A DNA stretch of 64,000 nt. It comes from Mesorhizobium sp. LHD-90 (lineage in GTDB: Bacteria; Pseudomonadota; Alphaproteobacteria; Rhizobiales; Rhizobiaceae). Under the pieces are notes generated by a model. That model searched no databases. It saw only the letters and a program-made list of their open reading frames with translations, and had not been told where the DNA came from. The stretch covers positions 186,001 to 250,000 of the forward strand of contig NZ_JAVFVV010000004.1 of NCBI RefSeq assembly GCF_030929505.1, given 5' to 3'. Positions 1 to 7,149 of this stretch are shown piece by piece; positions within the stretch are counted from its first letter, which is position 1; every line of letters starts with the position of its first letter. The position numbers and the translations under genes were made by a program.

Positions 1-864
1 CGCAAAACCTAGACCTCTTATCCGACGGGTTGAGTCATAATACTTGCTACCCTTGCTCGACCATTCGTGCGCCAGTTGTCGACCATCTTCGCTGCCATTC
101 GTGTCGCGCCAGATGCAGGCAAGGATTGTGAACCATTGCCTATGATCGCAATCTGGATCGAGATACCGTAGGCTTAGTTGCAACCCGGTGATCGCCTCTG
201 AGCTACTTCCAACAGGAAAAACACATAGAGGGGTATCCAAGGCCAGCGGTCGCTGCAGGATTTTAATCAACCATTCAGGCACCGGCGGGGCGTTTAGGAT
301 TTGGTCGATCGCTAGAGCGCTGTACTGGCCGAAGACGGTGTATGATCCCGGCGCGAACACGAATCCCCCGCCGCCTTTCACGTCAGTGCCTTTCGGCAAA
401 GAACCCGTGCTATTCCCAAGCGCCATGCCGTCAGGTTGACGGAAATAGTAGTGCATTCCGCCTTTGGGGGTGACTACACGTGGTACCGCGTTCAGCGGAT
501 CGTGGTTTGCCTGCGCAGTGCGCTCGAACGTCTCCGCACCCTCATACTCGCCGCCCGGCTGCTTCTTGTAGATGTCATCGTCCACGACCAGCAGGCCGGA
601 CAGTCCAGCTACAAGGCCAATCGCTGCTCCTGCATACGTGCCGGCATGACCCGTTTCGTACTTGTGCGGTGCTGGGTTCCAGATCGCATGAACCCGCTCG
701 ACCGGAATGCGTTGCGTCGTCCAACCGCTGATCAAAGGGGCGCGGTCGTCGTCCGGATAGCATGGCATAACTGCAAGGCCAGCCCTCGCATAGGCCATGG
801 CCAGTTCGTAGTGAAGCTCGGCCAAACGCTGTGACGGTCGCCGTAGCGGTCTACCCCAAGTCAT
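1..864 (-). CDS. Bifunctional primase-polymerase (AEP prim-pol), 5' part only
   Basis: Open on the minus strand from an ATG at 864 to the window edge (288 codons seen, no stop), so the C-terminus is missing. The N-terminal part matches the prim-pol family found in plasmids, phages and integrated elements. It has a catalytic acidic run VVDDD at residues 93-97, a TPKGGMHYY motif at 132-140 (the sGG-H-YF signature) and DVKGGGGFVFAPGS at 161-174. Residues 230-278 resemble the PriCT-2 domain that follows the catalytic domain in these primases. The start is preceded by AGGAC as ribosome binding site. It lies 34 bp downstream of the 123-residue protein gene, probably in one operon. Its expected role is primer synthesis for replication of the element, together with the divergent helicase gene. 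Confidence 0.85.
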   Translation of the reverse strand, partial: MTWGRPLRRPSQRLAELHYELAMAYARAGLAVMPCYPDDDRAPLISGWTTQRIPVERVHAIWNPAPHKYETGHAGTYAGAAIGLVAGLSGLLVVDDDIYKKQPGGEYEGAETFERTAQANHDPLNAVPRVVTPKGGMHYYFRQPDGMALGNSTGSLPKGTDVKGGGGFVFAPGSYTVFGQYSALAIDQILNAPPVPEWLIKILQRPLALDTPLCVFPVGSSSEAITGLQLSLRYLDPDCDHRQWFTILACIWRDTNGSEDGRQLAHEWSSKGSKYYDSTRRIRGLGFA

Positions 865-898
865 GTGTTTGTCCTGTTGGAAGCACTAAGGCGCCACG

Positions 899-1270
899 TC
901 ACGCATAGTGGTTGTGGAGGATAGTCGATCCCGGATAAATCTTGCCGAATGCGGCCTTGACGCGAGATAGAATGTCTTCGTCTTCTATGCACTCGCAGCA
1001 GATAACCCCACCCGTGGCCATGCCATTATCGGGTTCAAATCTGTTTCTCGCTACGACGCAAGCGCAAGGAGGGCCACCTTCGAGATCAAACTCGTAGTCG
1101 CAGGTGAAGCACAACTTTCGCTGATTCTTTGGTTTAAGTGTATCCTTGAACGCGTCCAGAAATATTTGAGCGCCGTGCATCATCCACCGAGTTTCATCCT
1201 CATCTGCATTCTTCGGGTCCTGCGCATAATCGTCTTGAGTTATAATTCTGACGTCCAGGTAGGTGTCCAT
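899..1270 (-). CDS. Small Cys-rich hypothetical protein
   Basis: A 123-residue protein of unknown function, with an ATG preceded by a strong AGGACAGGAC ribosome binding site. The N-terminal half is acidic (Asp/Glu-rich around residues 20-27). The middle holds seven cysteines: CxxC at 54/57, CxC at 69/71 and CCxC at 91, 92 and 94. That spacing could bind one or two zinc ions, but this is inference from spacing only. It lies directly upstream of the primase-polymerase gene in the same direction and shares a divergent control region with the gene at 1405, which suggests a role in replication or regulation of the element. No family was recognised. Confidence 0.6.
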   Translation of the reverse strand: MDTYLDVRIITQDDYAQDPKNADEDETRWMMHGAQIFLDAFKDTLKPKNQRKLCFTCDYEFDLEGGPPCACVVARNRFEPDNGMATGGVICCECIEDEDILSRVKAAFGKIYPGSTILHNHYA

Positions 1271-1338
1271 TGTCCTGTCCTCTAGTTGATCCAGTAGTAT
1301 AGATTAAAACAATATTTAGTCACGCCAAAGGTATACTA

Positions 1339-1381
1339 TTGACATTCACTGTATTGTCGCATATAATATTGGCATTGTCAA
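1339..1381 (+). promoter_or_regulatory. Consensus sigma-70 promoter with overlapping inverted repeat
   Basis: TTGACA at 1339-1344 and TATAAT at 1362-1367 are both perfect consensus hexamers with a 17-bp spacer, pointing at the gene that starts at 1405. The -35 hexamer is also one arm of an inverted repeat whose other arm, TGTCAA, lies at 1376-1381 just after the -10. A protein bound there would cover the promoter. The spacer and flanks are AT-rich, unlike the surrounding genome. Confidence 0.7.
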
Positions 1382-1404
1382 GTACAAAATAGGGATTAAC
1401 CAAA

Positions 1405-1818
1405 ATGAAACCGTCGGAGCTTCAAGAACATCTCCGCCAAAGGTTGCGTGAGTATGGGAATGTATATGATGTAGCGGTGATGACTGGACTTCAAACACAG
1501 CGATTGTACGGATTTTTGAGAGGATCAACGTACAGGGTTGGTGTGGACATGATAGATAAACTGGTGGAGTTTTTCTATCCAGACTGCCAAATCATTCTAG
1601 GAGAAGCAGCGCCCGCTCGGTTCGTGCCGCCAGAAGGATGGCTGGTTCATCCGCAGGATGATCGCTATTACTATCATATGGTGACGCGGGAGGTCTTGCC
1701 TCTCCCGCAGCTACGTGAGCGGATGAAGGCACCAGCAGTTAAGCTAGCTCACGCCTTCGCCAAGGTGATTGTCCCGCCAGCAACCCCTGACTTTATTACA
1801 AAAGCAGCTGCGGAGTGA
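1405..1818 (+). CDS. Small protein, possible helix-turn-helix regulator of the element
   Basis: A 137-residue protein transcribed from the consensus promoter at 1339-1367 and divergent from the Cys-rich protein gene. The first 60 residues look mostly helical, with an arrangement (VAVMTGLQTQRLYGFLRGS, residues 23-41) that could be a helix-turn-helix like those of small phage or plasmid repressors. The C-terminal half has no motif I recognise. Position beside a divergent control region, upstream of the helicase gene, fits a regulator, but this is inference. It could equally be a replication accessory protein. It ends about 95 bp before the helicase gene. Confidence 0.55.
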   Translation: MKPSELQEHLRQRLREYGNVYDVAVMTGLQTQRLYGFLRGSTYRVGVDMIDKLVEFFYPDCQIILGEAAPARFVPPEGWLVHPQDDRYYYHMVTREVLPLPQLRERMKAPAVKLAHAFAKVIVPPATPDFITKAAAE

Positions 1819-1912
1819 CTCACTCGTTGCCAGTGACCCTACCGTGAGGTAGCGTAGACCTCCTTCTGCGACATCAAAACCGCCTAGCGCGGCCGACACT
1901 CGCCAACTCGAA

Positions 1913-3985
1913 GTGTTAGCCAACCGAAATGGTAGCGCCATGATGTCCGATGCCGAGACCAAACCCAGCATATGCGGGAACTGCAACAATCCGATTGATG
2001 ACGGCACCGTCCACAAGATCAGGACCTTCCGAACTGCCAACGGCCCCGGTACCTGCACGTTCATCCGAACTGACGCCCCCGAGGAACCTGACCCGGGGAA
2101 TGATGACCCAAAGGACGAGAGCGGCCTCTATGCGGGCGAGTGGGAATCGCAATGGCTAGGGCGTGACCATGAGACGCCGAGGGTTGAGATCGTCAATCCC
2201 GACATGAAGGCAGTCTCGGCGCTAAGAACGATTGAGGAGATCGTCGCCAAAGTTCAGCAGGAGCTGGCTCAAGGCACGCTGTCCGCGGATGAGGCTCGAA
2301 AGTACGTCCGATACGCCGCACGGTTGGAGCAGTCAGAAATCGATCTGGACATTTTGATAGACATTTTGAGCGCAAAAGAGGGATTGCGACTGAGCGAAAA
2401 GGCGCTGTTCAAGGAATATCAGAAGGCGAGAGTCAAGTTTGTTAGCGAGCAAATGAAAGGCGGCCACCATGACCCAGACGTGTGGTTAGAATGGTGTCTG
2501 TCGCGGTTTAGGATCATTCGCAACTACGGTGGAAAGCTCGCCATAATTCCAAAAAATCGATCAAGCGACGGCGCGGTTCAACCGCCAATGTTCAAGAAGG
2601 CTTTCGAGGACGCCAGTCTAGAGCGCAAGGTCTTTATCGGTATTGATAAAAACGGAAATCCGGTCCTTAAGGGAGTGCATCCTTGGTATTTAACCCATCC
2701 CGAGGCAGATCGCTACGACACTCAGATTTTCAAACCGGTGCTTGGAGCGATTCCGGGCGAGTACAATGTTTGGCAAGGCTGGCCGTGGGCACGCGCTACA
2801 GGAAACGTGTACGAACCTAATAGTCACGGCTGGCCGTCAGTGAGTGGTGTGGTTGAAGATGGGTCGACCAAATGGCCAAAGATCTACCACTACCTCAATG
2901 CTGTAGTGTGCAGCAGCAACAAGGAACATTTTGCATACCTGCTTTTTTGGCTCGCTCATTGGGTGCAATTCCCGCTTGAGTACAACACGACCGTAATCGG
3001 CATTCGCGGCAAACCAGGTACCGGCAAGACCAAGCTGCTCGAATTGGTCAAAAGTCTGATTGGTGCAGACTACAGTCACATCTTCACGCATCCGGAGTCG
3101 CTGAAAAGGAACTTCAACGCTTTGATGCTGTATCGGTTGTTTCTCGGTTTCGATGAGGCATTCGCGGTTGGTGACAAAACGTCTGACGCCGTCTTTAAGA
3201 ACCTGACAACAGGCGAGGTCTACACGGTCGAAAAGAAGTTCATCGACGCTTTCGAGGCACGCAAGTTTTTCCGCATGATCTTCGCCTCAAACGAGCACTG
3301 GTTCATGAACGCTGATTTCGGGGATCGGCGCCAGTTCCTGCTGACATGTTCCGAGATTCATCAGAAGGACGCCGCCTACTTCGCCGCGCTGGATGAAGCG
3401 ATTGGCATTGGTAAATCCGGCGCTACGGGGGAGGCCGTGGAGATGTGGGCGTTCTTCGAGTTTCTGACCAAGGTGCCGTTAGCGAATTTCGATCTGCGCA
3501 ACATTCCAAAAACAAGCACCCTGGTCTCCCAGCAGCTTCACTCGTTGCGAGGCAAAAACCGGATACTGCATTCGGTTCTAGAGGCCGGGCTGCTACCGTT
3601 CGATCCAGCGGTGATGGAGATGATCTCCGCCCGTTCATTCGACGCATCCTATCCAGAAGGCGAGTTTGTAGAGGCTCATTACGTGCCGACTCAATGGTTC
3701 CTGCGCATGCTGATGGACAGCGGACATGCTTACCGAATGGACGCCGCCCAAGCTGGATACATCCTGTCGGTCATGAGTGCCGGCGGCAAATTCGCTGCGG
3801 GGAAGAGCGTTGTGACCCAGCACGGAAGGATCATCAGTCGTGATCAGCATTGGTATAAGAATGAAAATCAAACAGGACGGTGGATAGGTTCTCTGTGGTT
3901 GTCGCGCCGCCTTGCTGAAAAGCATTACGAAGTTTCTGGGTTAGAATGGAATAATGATGCTATTGAATGGTCGATATGGCACTGA
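1913..3985 (+). CDS. D5-like SF3 helicase / replication protein (DUF5906-type)
   Basis: A protein of up to 690 residues. The central part carries a Walker A motif GKPGTGKT (residues 366-373), a Walker B-like LFLGFDEAF near 410-418 and a downstream FASNEHW...GDRRQFL segment near 455-475. This is the pattern of phage/plasmid D5-like superfamily 3 helicases, normally hexameric helicases that work with a primase. The N-terminus has a CxxC...H...C cluster that may bind zinc. The first possible start is GTG at 1913; ATG at 1940 or 1943 is an alternative, and none has a convincing ribosome binding site. The repeat field begins immediately after the stop codon, so the gene and candidate origin form a unit. 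The primase-polymerase is encoded nearby on the other strand. Confidence 0.8.
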   Translation: MLANRNGSAMMSDAETKPSICGNCNNPIDDGTVHKIRTFRTANGPGTCTFIRTDAPEEPDPGNDDPKDESGLYAGEWESQWLGRDHETPRVEIVNPDMKAVSALRTIEEIVAKVQQELAQGTLSADEARKYVRYAARLEQSEIDLDILIDILSAKEGLRLSEKALFKEYQKARVKFVSEQMKGGHHDPDVWLEWCLSRFRIIRNYGGKLAIIPKNRSSDGAVQPPMFKKAFEDASLERKVFIGIDKNGNPVLKGVHPWYLTHPEADRYDTQIFKPVLGAIPGEYNVWQGWPWARATGNVYEPNSHGWPSVSGVVEDGSTKWPKIYHYLNAVVCSSNKEHFAYLLFWLAHWVQFPLEYNTTVIGIRGKPGTGKTKLLELVKSLIGADYSHIFTHPESLKRNFNALMLYRLFLGFDEAFAVGDKTSDAVFKNLTTGEVYTVEKKFIDAFEARKFFRMIFASNEHWFMNADFGDRRQFLLTCSEIHQKDAAYFAALDEAIGIGKSGATGEAVEMWAFFEFLTKVPLANFDLRNIPKTSTLVSQQLHSLRGKNRILHSVLEAGLLPFDPAVMEMISARSFDASYPEGEFVEAHYVPTQWFLRMLMDSGHAYRMDAAQAGYILSVMSAGGKFAAGKSVVTQHGRIISRDQHWYKNENQTGRWIGSLWLSRRLAEKHYEVSGLEWNNDAIEWSIWH

Positions 3986-3991
3986 AAAGAT

Positions 3992-4281
3992 CCCCTAGAA
4001 CCCCTAGGTCTTATCGTTCCTTGAGTTTTCCCTAGGGGGGTTAGGGTCTAGGGGGGTACCCTAAAAACATATTCACCATACACGCGAAAAAAAGCTCACT
4101 TTTTTTGACTATATATGGTTCATTTTTTTTACCCTAGAACCCCTAGAACCCCTAGTGAATTGATTTCTTTAACGTATTTTCTAGGGTCAAGACTGTTTTC
4201 TAGGGGTAAGCCCCCTAGGCGAAAATAAACCATACAAAGTCATTAAAATCTCCGCCCTAGAACCCCTAGAACCCCTAGAAC
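3992..4281. repeat. CCCCTAG / CTAGGGG iteron-like repeat field, candidate replication origin
   Basis: About 14 copies of CCCTAG or its complement lie in under 300 bp. Triple direct repeats of AACCCCTAG with 9-bp phasing occur at 4131-4155 and 4255-4279, a double copy at 3992-4008, and inverted copies at 4030-4056, 4181-4186, 4200-4206 and 4211-4219. Between the clusters lies an AT-rich stretch (about 4081-4131) with an A7...T7 inverted repeat, which could be an unwinding element. The layout next to a helicase gene resembles iteron origins and the origin repeats of P4-type satellites. The repeat sequence itself is not one I recognise. Confidence 0.65.
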
Positions 4282-4341
4282 TATCGCCACATCTGGAGGA
4301 GGTACTGCCGGAGAATCGCTTCTAGAAAAAAGTAGGTCGGT

Positions 4342-4359
4342 TCATGTGTTTGTCCTGTT
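4342..4359. repeat. 18-bp duplicate of the primase start region
   Basis: TCATGTGTTTGTCCTGTT is identical at 861-878 and 4342-4359, with weaker similarity continuing about 13 bp to the right. At 861 the complement is the ribosome binding site and ATG of the primase gene. At 4342 the same signal leads only to a seven-residue reading frame on the minus strand before a stop. This is either a duplicated initiation region from a lost gene or a short conserved regulatory site. Confidence 0.55.
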
Positions 4360-4379
4360 TGCAGTGCCAAGGATTTTTA

Positions 4380-4684
4380 TTGACGTGCTATTCACAACTT
4401 CAGGAGTCGAAAGCCTTCATCAAGAAGGAGTTTGAGGACGCCAAGGCGCGCAGCGGTTATGGGCCAAGTACGAGGCGAAGGCGGTCGATCCTGTGAAGGT
4501 AGCTGCTGCCGAGTACGTGCTCGGTGTAACCTGCGATCGCCTCGCGGCGAGCAGATGAGGAAACGACCATGAAAATCATCGAAGAAAGCCAGCCCATGGC
4601 GGCCACCATCTCCTATAGGATCGTGCCGAGCTCGACAAGCAGATCGCCGAGTTCCACGACAAGTTCTTGCCCAAAGAGACGTGA
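4380..4684 (+). pseudogene. Two frameshifted small-gene remnants
   Basis: From 4404 one frame reads ESKAFIKKEFEDAKAR and stops at 4494. A single-base shift near 4451 opens a continuation WAKYEAKAVDPVKVAAAEY ending at 4558. Next, after a GAGGA ribosome binding site, an ATG at 4569 reads MKIIEESQPMAATIS. A shift near 4615 then leads into AELDKQIAEFHDKFLPKET, ending at 4684. Both read like ordinary small soluble proteins broken by single-base indels. No family was recognised. Sequencing errors in the source could produce the same picture. Confidence 0.45.
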
Positions 4685-5084
4685 CACGTCCTGAGCGCTG
4701 ACACGGCGGTCACTGCGACGTGCAAAACAGGGGGTACTGTGACGCGGTAAAATGCGAAGCAACCGTCGAGGCATACCGTGTGACGCGTGTTAATACGTGT
4801 GACGATACGCGACATACCCCTAAAAGGATCGATGCAAATTCAATCGATTAAATTCGACGCTGTTTATGAGCGTGCTTATGAACTGTGCCACAGGCAAGCG
4901 CTAAGGCGTTGAAGTAGCAGGCGGCAGGAGGGCAGCTATCTGTTCGATGTGAACAGCATGGCGATGCTACCCCGGGGTGCTTGCAGGAGGGCGACTTGCT
5001 GGGGGCGGCGTCGGCTCCCGTTTTTTCAAAAGTCGAATTTCTGGAAATTGCATTATAAAGGCGTTGGCAAAAAAAAACCGGAAG
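4685..5084. other. Non-coding stretch with GTGACGCG/ACGTGT repeats
   Basis: No gene is supported here. Between about 4740 and 4816 there are several short related words (GTGACGCG, CGTGTGACG, ACGTGTGACG, GATACGCG), including CGTGTTAATACG. They resemble the palindrome ACACGATACGTGT upstream of the methyltransferase gene. A short open frame near 4929-5090 has no start signal and was not called. Confidence 0.35.
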
Positions 5085-6173
5085 TTAAGTCGCGCCGCCA
5101 ATAGCTGCTTCGAGGGCGTCGTTCCAAGCAAGTTTGAGCTCGGCCGGGACACCTGTCTCCGTAAGCTGAGCTATCAATCTGTCCTGAAAGGCAAGCCGTC
5201 CGACCGGTCCGATTGTCGCCAACAAATGGTGAAGCCATCGACGGAGATCGACAAAGTTCATGTCGTTGCCAACCGCCGTGTAATTCTTAGCGGCCACGAT
5301 GGCATCGGCTTCGGGTAGCGCGGTCGTCACGAACAGGTAATCGATCAACCCGGCCGGCGAAACCTTGTCCTCGAAAACCAGCGACACGCGAGCCTTTCCG
5401 ATAGGCCGTTCGGTTATCTCGACGCCGAGCACGACATCGCCATTCTTTTTAACCGTGACATCGCCAACCGCGCCGGTGAACTTATCGGCGACATTTATCC
5501 CTTGGAAATCGACTTCCCAGCCGAGAGTAAACCTGTCGCTCAAAGCCTGAAACATTGCGATTGTGAGAAACGACGCTATCCGCCCGCCGCTTTTGATTCT
5601 CAGGAGCGTGTCAGCAATTTTGTCGAGTTGGAAGACGCTGGGCTTGGCGGTCCGCTTAAGACTAATGTTCGCCGACTCTCGTAGCTGGATGAACTCCCTC
5701 AGTAGCCTTCGAAGGAGCGCTCTCGTTTCATCTGGATTTGCGTCGGCGACATACGAGACAGCTTTTACAAGCGCGTCGAAAGCCGGCTGGTCTCTCTGAA
5801 TTCGAGGTTGCCCACCGGGAACAAATTTCGCGCCACCACGAAGGGCTGACAAATACGGTGAGACCGAAATAGGAACCCGTTTTGATTGAAGGAACGGGGC
5901 CACCACCTGATCGGAGACGCCTCTGCCGCTGAATGATTTGTCCCCGTGTGCCGTCGCTGGGTATCGAACGTCAATTGTTTCGTCGACCAGCCTTGTTAGC
6001 GCGCAACCGACAAGTGCCTCTCGGTAAGCTTGTGTTTTGGAGGCAAAGGTGCGCTCGATCGCCCCCATAACATCACTGGGAAGCGTTATTAGCTTCCCGT
6101 CACGAAAATCGTCTTCTGCTTCTGAGAACGCCTCAGCCAGCAACTCCCGCGCTTTGTCGTAGAGATCGGCCAT
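5085..6173 (-). CDS. Putative type II restriction endonuclease (SacI-like family)
   Basis: A 362-residue protein starting 3 bp after the stop of the adenine methyltransferase, so almost certainly co-transcribed with it. Length and general pattern (RYPA...FSGRGVSDQVVAPFL near residues 70-95, then a nuclease-like core) resemble the SacI-type endonuclease family. A possible PD-(D/E)xK core is D238 followed by VLGVEITE at 248-255. The usual E-x-K is E-I-T here, with the basic residue absent or displaced, so the catalytic assignment is uncertain. The order, methylase first and nuclease second, is common in type II systems because it protects the host before cleavage begins. Family assignment is from memory of the pattern; activity is inferred mainly from context. 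Confidence 0.6.
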   Translation of the reverse strand: MADLYDKARELLAEAFSEAEDDFRDGKLITLPSDVMGAIERTFASKTQAYREALVGCALTRLVDETIDVRYPATAHGDKSFSGRGVSDQVVAPFLQSKRVPISVSPYLSALRGGAKFVPGGQPRIQRDQPAFDALVKAVSYVADANPDETRALLRRLLREFIQLRESANISLKRTAKPSVFQLDKIADTLLRIKSGGRIASFLTIAMFQALSDRFTLGWEVDFQGINVADKFTGAVGDVTVKKNGDVVLGVEITERPIGKARVSLVFEDKVSPAGLIDYLFVTTALPEADAIVAAKNYTAVGNDMNFVDLRRWLHHLLATIGPVGRLAFQDRLIAQLTETGVPAELKLAWNDALEAAIGGAT

Positions 6174-6176
6174 ACC

Positions 6177-7055
6177 TCAATAATTCATCCAAAGGCATTC
6201 TTGGCGTTCCTTTTTGATGGAATGCGCCATCTTCACGGGAGCGTCGAACCGCTTCCACCCCTTGAAAAGTTTGTCCATAAGAGGGTTGCGATAGCCGGAA
6301 ACCGCCACCTTGCCCTTACATGCGCGCAAGGTTGTCGCGAGTGCTACATGTTCTCCCTCGTCCATCTCAAAGCCGTAGGCTTTGCTGTCGCCGCGAGTGT
6401 CATGCAGGTACGGCGGGTCACAATAAAACAGGGTTTTGGGAGAGTCGTAGAGCCGGATAACGTCTGTGGCAGGCCGGTTCTCAATCTGCACCCGCAGGAG
6501 CCGTTCTGCGATTTCCGGAAGAGCCTCGACGCCACCAAGCCAGCGCGAGACGACGCCAGACATACCCTTGCGACTTGTGTCCTTACAGTTTGCCCATCGA
6601 CCAAGTGTTGCTGTCTGAGCTAGCCCAGTGCGCGTCTGTCGAGCGCGGATATAGAACCTGCGGGCGTGCTCCAGTGCCGTAGTCGCTCGCGGGAAGTCGT
6701 TTACAGCCTTGTGGTACTCTTCCCGTGAGAACGGCGTGAGGGCAATCTGCCGCTCTAGTTCGGGACCTTGCTCCCGCAACATCCGAAAGAAGTTCACCAC
6801 ATCGCCATCAATGTCGTTGTACGTCTCGACAGGCGACGGTGCGCGATTGAGCAGGACGGCAGCAGAGCCGGAGAATGGCTCGCAATAGTGATGCGCCTTG
6901 GGAAGGAGCGGCAGAAGCCATTCAAGGTGACTGAATTTGCCGCCATACCAGCCGAACGCAATGCGGCGACGATTGCGGCGGCGCGAAATTACAGTCGGGT
7001 ATTCGTCGGCTTCGCTCGAATCCAGGTAGATCGGGGACAGCACCCGTCCGGCCAT
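6177..7055 (-). CDS. DNA adenine N6-methyltransferase (Dam/D12 class)
   Basis: A 292-residue enzyme of the alpha class of adenine methyltransferases. Visible motifs are the N-terminal FGWYGGK (residues 34-40), the S-adenosylmethionine-binding motif EPFSGSAAV (59-67) and the catalytic DPPY (213-216). The ATG is preceded by AGGAGGGA. It is followed at once by the putative endonuclease gene, so it is most likely the protective half of a restriction-modification pair rather than a housekeeping Dam enzyme. The recognition sequence cannot be read from the protein. A perfect palindrome at 7080-7092 lies in its promoter region and may be an operator. Confidence 0.88.
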   Translation of the reverse strand: MAGRVLSPIYLDSSEADEYPTVISRRRNRRRIAFGWYGGKFSHLEWLLPLLPKAHHYCEPFSGSAAVLLNRAPSPVETYNDIDGDVVNFFRMLREQGPELERQIALTPFSREEYHKAVNDFPRATTALEHARRFYIRARQTRTGLAQTATLGRWANCKDTSRKGMSGVVSRWLGGVEALPEIAERLLRVQIENRPATDVIRLYDSPKTLFYCDPPYLHDTRGDSKAYGFEMDEGEHVALATTLRACKGKVAVSGYRNPLMDKLFKGWKRFDAPVKMAHSIKKERQECLWMNY

Positions 7056-7079
7056 TCGATAGTCCCTCCTGATTAGGTG

Positions 7080-7092
7080 ACACGATACGTGT
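7080..7092. promoter_or_regulatory. Palindrome upstream of the R-M operon, candidate operator
   Basis: ACACGATACGTGT consists of ACACG and CGTGT arms around ATA, 25 bp upstream of the methyltransferase start. Type II systems are often controlled through a palindrome in this position, by a controller protein or by the methylase itself. No controller gene is seen next to this pair. Related words occur at about 4777-4816. Confidence 0.45.
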
Positions 7093-7149
7093 TGGAGGGC
7101 TGATTCGGCAGGTCCAGAGACACCGAATCAATGCGACCATTTGACTCAG

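Noticed and set aside
3986-4281. Telomere- or CRISPR-like reading of the CCCCTAG repeats
   Set aside because: The repeats are short, inverted in places, without spacers of uniform length and with no cas genes nearby; an origin-type iteron field fits better.
4929-5090. Plus-strand frame reading EGSYLFDVNSMAML
   Set aside because: No start codon with a ribosome binding site; a stop lies just upstream; it could be a remnant, but support is too thin for a call.
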